Shown: positions 52,482 to 61,903 of the stretch, piece after piece
Layout: each line of letters begins with the position of its first letter
Position numbering within the stretch: position 1 is the stretch's first letter
Origin: Paenibacillus fonticola DSM 21315
Lineage (GTDB): Bacteria; Bacillota; Bacilli; Paenibacillales; Paenibacillaceae
Assembly (NCBI RefSeq): GCF_000381905.1
Contig: NZ_KB907250.1
Coordinates: 27,323 to 91,322 of the forward strand
DNA: 64,000 bases
Direction: 5' to 3'
Translations under genes and position numbers: made by a program
Notes under the pieces: model-generated
Seen by the model: the letters and a program-made list of their open reading frames with translations, nothing else
Told to the model about the DNA's origin: nothing
Databases searched by the model: none

Positions 52482-55400
52482 GTCGCATCCCTCGCGGATG
52501 CGTGGATTGAAATCATCCTACTGCCGATTGTTTTTACAATCTCTGGGTAACCGTCGCATCCCTCGCGGATGCGTGGATTGAAATCTGCTTCCGGAGGAAC
52601 CCGCCTGCATAGAGGGTTGCGTCGCATCCCTCGCGGATGCGTGGATTGAAATTTGACAATGTAGCTGGGGAAACTCCTGATACATCGTCGCATCCCTCGC
52701 GGATGCGTGGATTGAAATGCTTTATTTGAACTTGACCCGAAGAACGCTAACAAGTCGCATCCCTCGCGGATGCGTGGATTGAAATAAGACACAATTCTCC
52801 TGGAAATCAATTTATTGCAGGTCGCATCCCTCGCGGATGCGTGGATTGAAATATAACCGCTCCTTCGGGGGCGGTACATTTTATGGTCGCATCCCTCGCG
52901 GATGCGTGGATTGAAATGGTCGGGACGATGGCGGCATGCGCCGCAAAATACACGTCGCATCCCTCGCGGATGCGTGGATTGAAATCTCATTGTCTAGATA
53001 AGTGACAACATCAAAAAAGCCCGTCGCATCCCTCGCGGATGCGTGGATTGAAATTGATTTGATTCAAGGAGTCGAGGATGGCCGTGCTAAGTCGCATCCC
53101 TCGCGGATGCGTGGATTGAAATCGGGATGCGGCAATATTCTTCTATCTTGCCAACGAGGTCGCATCCCTCGCGGATGCGTGGATTGAAATGAATTCTCCC
53201 TCATCGAGCCAGCAGCCGTCGCCGTCGTCGCATCCCTCGCGGATGCGTGGATTGAAATTATGATACTCTCCGAAGACTCGGCCACGATGACATTAGTCGC
53301 ATCCCTCGCGGATGCGTGGATTGAAATTCCGAGAGAAGGCCGTAACAAACTTCGGGAGTTTTAGTCGCATCCCTCGCGGATGCGTGGATTGAAATTCAAC
53401 AAAAGTTAAACTGCAAGATAATCAGAATAAGTCGCATCCCTCGCGGATGCGTGGATTGAAATTCCGCGCCGATGATGTCGAGCGCCGACTCCGGAATCGT
53501 CGCATCCCTCGCGGATGCGTGGATTGAAATAGCAACCGCTCACGGTACGGAACGACGTTCTTCGTCGCATCCCTCGCGGATGCGTGGATTGAAATAATAT
53601 TTCAATCACCGTGTTGTTGTCCATGTCTCACGTCGCATCCCTCGCGGATGCGTGGATTGAAATAACAGCCTTCGCAAGTATCTGATCATCTTGCTGTCCG
53701 TCGCATCCCTCGCGGATGCGTGGATTGAAATTTGTGGCGAGAAGATCATCTTTATCTGCTCGGACGTCGCATCCCTCGCGGATGCGTGGATTGAAATCAT
53801 GTGAATGACCTCCTTGCTCTATGGTTGGAGGTCGCATCCCTCGCGGATGCGTGGATTGAAATAAATGTGATTGCCCGGATGAAGATTTCAAAGAATCCCG
53901 TCGCATCCCTCGCGGATGCGTGGATTGAAATTCTTAGGGACTTGTCCAACAATGGAACGACTAGCGTCGCATCCCTCGCGGATGCGTGGATTGAAATTCT
54001 GCTGCGGCTTGGGACTCCCAATATTCTGCTAAGTCGCATCCCTCGCGGATGCGTGGATTGAAATTTCGCAATATCATAAATGCGGTATTATCTTTTCTAG
54101 GTCGCATCCCTCGCGGATGCGTGGATTGAAATTGGCAAAGGATGAGGCAGTGTCAAGGGCAAAGAAAGTCGCATCCCTCGCGGATGCGTGGATTGAAATG
54201 ATTAGCACCACAATTTCTCCTAAGTCATTCTTTGCGTCGCATCCCTCGCGGATGCGTGGATTGAAATATTCAGTTGTTGGCACAGTTCCATATCCTTGTG
54301 CCAAGTCGCATCCCTCGCGGATGCGTGGATTGAAATTCCAAGATGCGTTCAGGCTCAATATCAAACCATTCGTCGCATCCCTCGCGGATGCGTGGATTGA
54401 AATCCATGTACTCCCTGTGCTTACCCACCAATCTGACCAAGTCGCATCCCTCGCGGATGCGTGGATTGAAATCTCCCAATCTCTAGGGTCTAATGTGCCA
54501 TCTTCCAGTCGCATCCCTCGCGGATGCGTGGATTGAAATTTTGATGTGATAGTTTTAAATGGTTCATCTAAAGTGGTCGCATCCCTCGCGGATGCGTGGA
54601 TTGAAATGTTTCTTCAGCCTCGATCTCTTGCATCCTTTGTATGTCGCATCCCTCGCGGATGCGTGGATTGAAATAAGTCATCGCTTGTCACAATCGGTGA
54701 GAACATATCATCGTCGCATCCCTCGCGGATGCGTGGATTGAAATACATCGTCGCTACACAAGGGGTCACAGCTAGAATGTCGCATCCCTCGCGGATGCGT
54801 GGATTGAAATCGGTTACTACACAAGAACGCGTTTTTGAGGATTTGGGTCGCATCCCTCGCGGATGCGTGGATTGAAATCATCCATCGCTAACATAAATTC
54901 GCCAGCTTTATGAGTCGCATCCCTCGCGGATGCGTGGATTGAAATTCGGATGAAGATATTGAAGAAAATGGTACTGAAGTCGCATCCCTCGCGGATGCGT
55001 GGATTGAAATGACGGTCGGAATCGAAGAGGTTTATATGCCAGCGTTGCATCCCTCGCGGATGCGTGGATTGAAATATCTTGTACGTTTGACCGAATATAT
55101 CCCCTGTAGTCGCATCCCTCGCGGATGCGTGGATTGAAATATCAAAATAAGGAGGTGTAAGATGAGAGATAAAAAGTCGCATCCCTCGCGGATGCGTGGA
55201 TTGAAATCTGACTATCCTCTTGATGTTCATGGATATATTAACAGTCGCATCCCTCGCGGATGCGTGGATTGAAATATACAAATTAACGACTTTATTGATT
55301 ATAATATGTAGGTCGCATCCCTCGCGGATGCGTGGATTGAAATGTTGAGTCGCTGCAATTACTGGCTGAAATGGGATTTATCGTCGCATCCCTCGCGGAT

Positions 55401-55953
55401 GCGTGGATTGAAATAAAGTAGAGAATATTTTTGTCGTTAATGTCCTCCGTCGCATCCCTCGCGGATGCGTGGATTGAAATTGGGGCGATGGCAATACAGT
55501 GGCGGCAGCTAATAAGGTCGCATCCCTCGCGGATGCGTGGATTGAAATTATCCCGGACAGGAAGAACAGGTGCTACAGGCCGTACAGGTCGCATCCCTCG
55601 CGGATGCGTGGATTGAAATTGCTAAGCGTATCCTGTGTTGGGTTCGAAGGCGGCGGTCGCATCCCTCGCGGATGCGTGGATTGAAATGTCCAGTATTTCG
55701 TGGGCAATCCGGGTGTACCCATCCGTCGCATCCCTCGCGGATGCGTGGATTGAAATTTTTAATTCGTTGAACTTTTTATTGTACATATCGTGTCGCATCC
55801 CTCGCGGATGCGTGGATTGAAATAATATGCTATGGAGCCTAGTCGCAGCAGAATCCAAGGTCGCATCCCTCGCGGATGCGTGGATTGAAATGGGCAAATG
55901 TCTGATCAGATTTTCAATCCATTAGTCGCACCCCCCGCTGATGGATTGAAAAT
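52482..55953 (+). CRISPR. Type I-C CRISPR array, 52 repeats
   Basis: I counted 51 full 32-base repeats, beginning GTCGCATCC and ending GCGTGGATTGAAAT, plus one degenerate terminal repeat at 55925-55953, giving 51 spacers of about 33-39 bases. The repeat starting at 55044 has T for C at its third base; the others look identical. The inner arms CGCATCC and GGATGCG form the hairpin cut by Cas5. The orientation follows from the cas2-side leader and the decayed distal repeat. Many spurious reading frames run through the array on both strands because the repeat has no stop in several frames. Confidence 0.98.
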
Positions 55954-56030
55954 GGATGAGATCGCTAGATTGGTTAGTATTTTAAAGTTGTTTCCCTCGT
56001 GAACCCACAATCAAAACACCAAAAAAGGCG

Positions 56031-57272
56031 CTACTCCTCCTGAGCAGCGCCTCCTTTGCGATATTGCAGGGGAGAAGCCCCGGTGGTGCGTTTAAAGGCC
56101 GTGCTGAAATAATGCTGAGTTTCATAGCCGACTTGCCTAGCGATTTCGGCAATGGTCAGATCGGTGCCGTTAAGCAGTTGAGAGGCCCGGCGAATGCGGA
56201 TTTGCGTCAAATAGCTGTTGAACGATGTATCCAGCTCCTGCTTGATCATCCGGCTTAAATATACCGGGGAGGACTGAAGCTGTTGGGCCATGGACTCCAG
56301 GGTCAGCGTGCAGTCGCCGTAGTTCTCCAGCATGTACTGTTTGGCTCTGCGCACCAATGGGGAAATGGCGGTTTCCTTCAGCACAGAGGATTTGCATTTG
56401 CGATAAACAGCAGGCATTGAAGTGATGTCGGCATCCCCCTCGGTGAGATGGATATCGACGGCCACCTTCAAGTAAGTTCGCACGGACGACTCGATTTGAT
56501 GGAAAGCCGCATCAGCCGAGAAGCTCCACAGCAGCACGACAATGACGCCAAACGGATCGCGAAAAAGGACTTTCGGATAGGAGCCGAGCAACTCAGTGGC
56601 AATGTTCTCGATGGCGAATAAATAAAGCTGGCGCTCACTTTCCTGCATCAGAGGCTGCGGAGATGCCGACTCGCGCAGGCGAATCATGCCGAGCAGACAG
56701 GGCGCTGTCACTGGCAATTCGAGAAAAGACAGCTGCTCCACAATTTCATCCTCCGTCATGCTGCCTTCCATCCATTCCTGGCAGAAGCGTTCCCGCAGCA
56801 AGGGATAGCTCCTCGTAATTTGCCGGGAAGCGGTTTGCAAATGCTGCTGCTGAATCGCTTCTTCCTCCAGCTCATCCCTGACCTGGCGCAGTACCTTTTC
56901 CAATTGCGCCGGATTGGCCGGCTTCAGGATGTAGTCCTTCACCTGGAGCCGGATCGCTGTCTGGGCATAGGTGAATTCATCATGACCGGTAATGATGAGG
57001 ATTTTGCAGTCAGGCAGCTCCTCGCGGACCTGCTTCATCAGCTCGATTCCATCCATAATCGGCATGTTGAGATCGACGAGCAGAATGTCGATTCGATGCT
57101 TAAGCGCCAGTTCTAGCGCCTCTTCACCGTCCTCGGCCTCCGCGGCAACATTCAGCCGAAGCCGCTCCCAGTCGACGCTCTCTCTAATGCCTTCTCGAAT
57201 GATGCATTCATCGTCGGCAATGAGCACCTTCCAGCGGTACTCCGTGGAAAGAGACAGTTCGTTTATCATCAT
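56031..57272 (-). CDS. AraC-type response regulator, YesN family
   Basis: A 413-residue regulator. The receiver at about 12-130 has VLIADDECIIREGI, the phosphorylated Asp in ILLVDLNMPIMDG and DYILKPANP. Two AraC helix-turn-helices lie at about 310-410 (LTLESMAQQLQSSPVYLSRM and LTIAEIARQVGYETQHYFST). It overlaps the kinase stop by four bases. It should control sugar-transport genes in response to the partner kinase. Confidence 0.92.
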   Translation of the reverse strand: MMINELSLSTEYRWKVLIADDECIIREGIRESVDWERLRLNVAAEAEDGEEALELALKHRIDILLVDLNMPIMDGIELMKQVREELPDCKILIITGHDEFTYAQTAIRLQVKDYILKPANPAQLEKVLRQVRDELEEEAIQQQHLQTASRQITRSYPLLRERFCQEWMEGSMTEDEIVEQLSFLELPVTAPCLLGMIRLRESASPQPLMQESERQLYLFAIENIATELLGSYPKVLFRDPFGVIVVLLWSFSADAAFHQIESSVRTYLKVAVDIHLTEGDADITSMPAVYRKCKSSVLKETAISPLVRRAKQYMLENYGDCTLTLESMAQQLQSSPVYLSRMIKQELDTSFNSYLTQIRIRRASQLLNGTDLTIAEIARQVGYETQHYFSTAFKRTTGASPLQYRKGGAAQEE

Positions 57273-59173
57273 CGATCAACTCCATTTTGCATGTAATTGT
57301 CCCGAATGAGCGGGTGGGTTACCGTTACGACAGTACCCTCGCCCAACGTGCTGTCGAGGCTAAGGCCATACTTATCTCCGAAAGTAAGGCGGATGCGAGC
57401 CTGGACATTCAAGATGCCGTATCCTTTTGTTCCTTCGTCAGATTTTATAGTTCCGGAAGCCGGATTAGCCCCACCATGACCTCCCGAAGCTTTGCTGGCG
57501 GCAGGATGCTCCTCAGAGCTGGCCACTTGCTCCAAAGCGCGGCGAAGAGCGGCTAGCTGCTCTTCCGTCATCCCCTTGCCGTTATCGCGAATCGTCATAA
57601 CTAAATCGCCGCTTAATTCCTTCGCTTCCACCTCAATTACTCCCGGTCCACGGCGTTCCTTGATTCCATGATAAATCGCATTCTCGACGATCGGCTGAAG
57701 GATCAGCTTCAGCACGCTAAGCTCCTGTACTTCCGGTGCCACCCTCAGTGCATAGTCCAGCTTATGCTGATAGCGTACGTGCTGGATTTGTAAATAACTG
57801 CGAATATGCTCTATTTCATCAGATAAAGGAATCATCACATTGCCTTTGCTCAGTCCGATCCGGAACAGCTTCGACAATGATTCCGCCATTTCAGCAATAT
57901 CCAAGGCCCCCTTTCGGCGGGCCATCCAATGAATTGTATCGAGCGTATTGTATAAAAAATGCGGCTTAATATGGGCCTGGAGGCTGCTCAATTCCGCCTC
58001 GCGCTTTTGCTGTTCCTGCCGCTCGGTCAATGAAATCAGCCGGTTGATCTGCAGCAGCATCTCATTGAACCGGCGGCCAAGCAGGCCGACTTCGTCGGAA
58101 CGGTCGCCCCAGTAACGGATCGTTAAATCACCGGACTGGGCTTTTTGCATGAACGACATCAACTGGCCGATCGGTCTGGATATGGAATGGGCCAGATAGA
58201 AGGAAGCGGTCATGCCAAGCAGGCAGACAACAAATACGAAGCTGACGACATAGAAACGGATTTCCCGCATTTCGGAAATGGAATCCTCCGTGGCGAATAC
58301 GCCGACCGTTGTCCAGTTCGTAAAAGGGGATACCCGGTATATAAACTGCAAGTTGCGCCCATCGGCCTGGTGAGAGTAGGTGCCGGAACCATCTTTACTA
58401 AGCCATTCTGCAGGAATGTGCTCGATATACGGATCGGGAGGAGCGTAGATTAACTCACCGTCGCTGTCCATCACCGTTAAATAGCCGGTTTTGCCCAACC
58501 TGACATCCTGCGCCGTCTCTGCAATGACCCGTAATTTGAGGTCGATCAGAACGACGCCTTTCACCTCTTGCGTATCGGGATCGAGAATGGCACGTACGGT
58601 GGAAACGACCTCGCTGTCCTTATAATTGACATGATTCGTAATATTACGGTCATGCGGATGCCCCACGATTTTAAAAATCCCCTTATTATGAACGGCCTCC
58701 TGATACCAGGATTCACGGGTTAAATCACTGGGGGTACGGGCATATAGTTCATTGCTGACCGATTCGCCCTGGCTGTTAACGACCATAATGCCTGCAACTT
58801 CGGAGTGTAGGGTAGTAAAGCCCTGTAAAAATTTTCGGATATCATAGTGATCTTCTTCCTCGATAGATTCTGGCAGGCTATTTGCCTGCAAAGGCTCCAG
58901 AAAACGCTGTACATCCGGATTAAAGGCAATCAGGAACGTCATGTTCTGCAAATTTTCCACGTAGGTTTCAAGAGACTCATTCACTTTGCCGATCAGTTGC
59001 AGCGTATTATTCGTGACCTGGCGGTCCAATACCCGATCCACAGTCCAGTTAATCAGAAATCCGAGACCGATGGAGGGAAGGATGCTGATGAGCAGAAAAT
59101 GAATGATCAATTTATAACGGATCGGTAAGTTGTTGAATGACAATTGACGCACCCCCGACGGCTTATTTCGCAT
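57269..59173 (-). CDS. Sensor histidine kinase, YesM/LytS family
   Basis: About 634 residues from ATG 59173, which overlaps the end of the binding-protein gene by 11 bases; the frame opens at 59188. A membrane helix near 25-45 (LIIHFLLISILPSIGLGFLI) precedes an extracellular sensor, then a second helix (FVFVVCLLGMTASFYLAHSI), HAMP, and His_kinase with the His in IKPHFLYNTLDTI. The ATPase shows IVENAIYHGIKE and IRDNGKGM. An insertion of about 30 Gly/Ser/Ala-rich residues precedes the last ATPase motif (GYGILNVQARI). Confidence 0.9.
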   Translation of the reverse strand: MRNKPSGVRQLSFNNLPIRYKLIIHFLLISILPSIGLGFLINWTVDRVLDRQVTNNTLQLIGKVNESLETYVENLQNMTFLIAFNPDVQRFLEPLQANSLPESIEEEDHYDIRKFLQGFTTLHSEVAGIMVVNSQGESVSNELYARTPSDLTRESWYQEAVHNKGIFKIVGHPHDRNITNHVNYKDSEVVSTVRAILDPDTQEVKGVVLIDLKLRVIAETAQDVRLGKTGYLTVMDSDGELIYAPPDPYIEHIPAEWLSKDGSGTYSHQADGRNLQFIYRVSPFTNWTTVGVFATEDSISEMREIRFYVVSFVFVVCLLGMTASFYLAHSISRPIGQLMSFMQKAQSGDLTIRYWGDRSDEVGLLGRRFNEMLLQINRLISLTERQEQQKREAELSSLQAHIKPHFLYNTLDTIHWMARRKGALDIAEMAESLSKLFRIGLSKGNVMIPLSDEIEHIRSYLQIQHVRYQHKLDYALRVAPEVQELSVLKLILQPIVENAIYHGIKERRGPGVIEVEAKELSGDLVMTIRDNGKGMTEEQLAALRRALEQVASSEEHPAASKASGGHGGANPASGTIKSDEGTKGYGILNVQARIRLTFGDKYGLSLDSTLGEGTVVTVTHPLIRDNYMQNGVDR

Positions 59174-60161
59174 AGTAGTCCGCCACATTATGCGGTGTTA
59201 CTACGGTTATGCCCGTGTCTACCTGCTCGGGAACAGGAGGGGAGCCCGGGATTTGTGCCGTGTTCAATTCGTGCCCAAGGGAGAACAGAAATTGCAGGGA
59301 CCAGTACCCCATGTTCCAAGTCCCTTGAGCCATGGTCGCGGAAATATCCCCGCTTTTTACAAGATCAAGCGTGCCTTTATCGGTATCGAAGCTGATAATC
59401 TTCGGGCGCCGATCTCCGCCCATTTCCCGTACCGCTTCAGCTACGCCGATGCCGCCGTTGGCTTCGGTGGCAAAAATCCCGGCAATGTCTGGATAATCCC
59501 GTAAAATTTCTTCCGCCGACTGCCTGGAATAGATATGATCGCCCTTGCCATTTTTAACTGCGACGACCTTCATTTCCGGAAATTCAGTCTGAATGGTGGC
59601 GATGAAACCATCGGTTCGTTCTTGATGATTTTGTTGGCTTGGCGTCGTTACCACGGCGACCCGGCCTCGTCCGCCGGTCAGCTCGGCCATTTTTTGCGCG
59701 GCCCGGACTCCAGATGAATAGTTATTTGTGCCGAGGAAGGAGTAAGCCTTACTGCCCGGAGCGTCGGAATCGAACAGGACGACGGGGATTCCGGCATCCA
59801 CCGCTTTGTTGATCGTCTCCGTCAAATCGACGGGATGAATGGCCGATATCGCGATTCCCGCAGGCTTTTTGGCAATAATCTGCTCCAGCACCGTAATTTG
59901 CTCATGGACGTCGCGCTGTGTAGATCCGCGGTACTCGACGGACACGTTCAGCGCCTGGGCGGCATCCTCGAAGCCCTTCAGGCTGCTTTTCCAGTAATCG
60001 ATCCCCATTTGAAAAGTGACCATTACGTACTTCTCATCTATTTCACCTCGCAGGCCGGCTGTTTTCCATTGATCATTTAAATGGCTCTGGGATCTGTAAT
60101 CCAGCACATACAGCAGAAAAAAGCCAATTAGCAGCAAATAAACGAGCCCTATTTTTTTCAT
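59163..60161 (-). CDS. Membrane-anchored sugar-binding sensor protein
   Basis: A 332-residue periplasmic-binding protein of the RbsB type with an uncleaved N-terminal membrane anchor (LVYLLLIGFFLLYVLDYR) and no lipobox. The two-domain sugar-binding fold shows KPAGIAISAIHPVDLTETIN and VVLFDSDAPGSKAYSFLGTN. It is the first gene of a binding protein-kinase-regulator operon, so it most likely presents sugar to the kinase rather than to a transporter. This layout matches XylFII-LytS-YesN-type three-component systems known from clostridia. Confidence 0.85.
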   Translation of the reverse strand: MKKIGLVYLLLIGFFLLYVLDYRSQSHLNDQWKTAGLRGEIDEKYVMVTFQMGIDYWKSSLKGFEDAAQALNVSVEYRGSTQRDVHEQITVLEQIIAKKPAGIAISAIHPVDLTETINKAVDAGIPVVLFDSDAPGSKAYSFLGTNNYSSGVRAAQKMAELTGGRGRVAVVTTPSQQNHQERTDGFIATIQTEFPEMKVVAVKNGKGDHIYSRQSAEEILRDYPDIAGIFATEANGGIGVAEAVREMGGDRRPKIISFDTDKGTLDLVKSGDISATMAQGTWNMGYWSLQFLFSLGHELNTAQIPGSPPVPEQVDTGITVVTPHNVADYYAK

Positions 60162-60276
60162 ATTGAAACCCCTTTCAAAACAGAAGCTTGGACAACATCA
60201 TACTACGAAACACTACTGAAATATATGCCTTTGCAAAAAAAATGGGAGGGCCGTCATGAATCAATAACACGAGCAA

Positions 60277-60325
60277 AAGGCTGCCCCTATTGCAGAATAT
60301 CTGCAATTAAAGACAGCCTGAGACT
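60277..60325 (-). terminator. Terminator of the ArsR-like gene
   Basis: On the minus strand AGGCTG ... CAGCCTTTT, with an inner hairpin TTGCAGA/TCTGCAA. Confidence 0.6.
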
Positions 60326-60334
60326 GATGTACAT

Positions 60335-61432
60335 TTACTGATGTACTTCCTTTATCGTTTCCTCTATCGCCTCGCCAGTTTCATTTGTCTCACTTGTTAC
60401 CTTTTCTTCAACAGCTTTATTTGCTTCAGTAGCTTTATTAACCTGTTTAGCTCCATTAGCTCCACCAGTTACTTTTGCTTCCTTGCTCTCTTTGCTTGCT
60501 TTAAATTGCTTGCTATCAATTTCATGAACATCATATAACACCCGGGCTAGCAAGTCCTGACTATAGTTGCCAAAATGCTTGCCGTAGATCGTCAGACCTC
60601 TTTTGTTCACCGGCTTGTCTGTGACCGCGATTCGGAAGGTTAGCTCGCTTTTGTAGTTCAGCTCAATCTGATCGATAGTAACGTCCGAAATGCGGCATCC
60701 GTCGATAAAACTGCCGTCGTGATTAATTCGAATCAGCTTAAGCATGCCGTACTGATTCAAATGAGGCGGCCACCAGTCTGGATTAAAGGTTCCCCGGGCA
60801 TCGCCAAAATCACCGGGACTTGTCCAGAAGCCAATCTCAATTCCGTTGATATAGAAATAAATATCGGACGGATAATTATCGTTGAAGCCAGGCGCTTCCG
60901 AACTGAGCTCCATGGAGAACTGAATTTCCCGGAATGTCTGATTGGGCTTCAAATAGTTAGGAATCCGGTACTCCAAAAATCCATCGGCGAGCCAAATGAT
61001 TTCCGAATCAATTCGCTGCGGGTCGGCAAAATAGCGCGGATCATCGAAGTCGCCGATAATGCTGTCTTTCGTTGCCAGTCCGCAGGTCGGAAGAGCTTGA
61101 TAATCGCTGTAGTGTCCGACTTGAATTTCGACTTCATATAAATTTTCGACATCTTTGCTGCGTAAATCGACCATTAATTTATCTTTGTTCAAATAACAAA
61201 TTTTTTGAATCCCGTGCTTGCCTACCGTGGTATTGATTTCAATGAGCCCGCTCTCTTCGAGTTTTCGGATATGCATCGTGATGGCTCCATTGCTTAAGTT
61301 GAGCTTATTGGCCAGATCATTTAGATTCAACGATTGATTATCAGCAAGCAATTCCAAAATTTGAATCCGAATTTCCGAGCCTAATGCTTTAAAAATATCG
61401 ATTCCACTCATTAGATCTTTAATATAGATCAT
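60335..61432 (-). CDS. ArsR-like regulator with large C-terminal domain
   Basis: A 365-residue regulator. Residues about 10-75 are an ArsR-type winged helix (LGSEIRIQILELLADNQSLN, then LSNGAITMHIRKLEESGLI). Residues about 95-310 form a beta-rich domain (NYPSDIYFYINGIEIGFWTS, then FGDARGTFNPDWWPPHLNQY) of unknown ligand, seen in Paenibacillus and related genera next to glycoside hydrolases. The last 50 residues are a low-complexity tail rich in Lys, Thr, Glu, Asn and Ala. GGAGG lies 12 bases before the ATG. It is divergent from the GH43 gene, so it is a candidate regulator of it. Confidence 0.75.
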   Translation of the reverse strand: MIYIKDLMSGIDIFKALGSEIRIQILELLADNQSLNLNDLANKLNLSNGAITMHIRKLEESGLIEINTTVGKHGIQKICYLNKDKLMVDLRSKDVENLYEVEIQVGHYSDYQALPTCGLATKDSIIGDFDDPRYFADPQRIDSEIIWLADGFLEYRIPNYLKPNQTFREIQFSMELSSEAPGFNDNYPSDIYFYINGIEIGFWTSPGDFGDARGTFNPDWWPPHLNQYGMLKLIRINHDGSFIDGCRISDVTIDQIELNYKSELTFRIAVTDKPVNKRGLTIYGKHFGNYSQDLLARVLYDVHEIDSKQFKASKESKEAKVTGGANGAKQVNKATEANKAVEEKVTSETNETGEAIEETIKEVHQ

Positions 61433-61712
61433 CTATTGTACCAGCCTCCGGAAAAAGTAATTTCATTTGCCTTTGTTTCAAATAATTATAAACCAACCAA
61501 GGTGAAAATGAAAGCAATTAATCAACAATTATAATATTAATACATAATATAGAAAATATTAACATATTGGACTAGTGCTGTTTTATATTAATTTAAAGTG
61601 TCTATGCTGCAATTTTAGTGATGTGAACGACATCTTCTGATGTTTGTTGCCCGGAGGGAAGCCGGTTTCTGAATGATTTTATGTAAATGTAAAAAGATTT
61701 ATTTAAGTGTGT

Positions 61713-61741
61713 TTACAACATAATTCCTATGTGCTATTTTA
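61713..61741 (+). promoter_or_regulatory. SigA promoter of the GH43 gene
   Basis: TTTACA, 17 bases, TATTTT; the cre-like box starts five bases after the -10. Confidence 0.6.
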
Positions 61742-61745
61742 TAGC

Positions 61746-61759
61746 TGTAAGCGGATTCA
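61746..61759 (+). promoter_or_regulatory. cre-like CcpA box before the GH43 gene
   Basis: TGTAAGCGGATTCA, identical to the box before chvE, placed at the predicted transcription start, where bound CcpA would block initiation. Confidence 0.65.
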
Positions 61760-61903
61760 TTTAACAATAGAAGAATCAGTTTATGATTAATTGAAACAAG
61801 GGGTGGTGCAGCAAATATTCCATTGAAGTAGGAAGCCAATAGAACTTACCGATGAGCATTCTATGAGTTTGCATGCTATAGCATTGACAGGAGGCTGCTG
61901 CCA

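Noticed and set aside
52442..55897. Many 60-180-codon frames through the CRISPR array on both strands, with repeated peptides such as NPRIREGCD, ISIHASARDAT and SHPSRMRGLK
   Set aside because: They are translations of the 32-base repeat plus spacers; no ribosome binding sites and no conserved protein. These are well-known false annotations.
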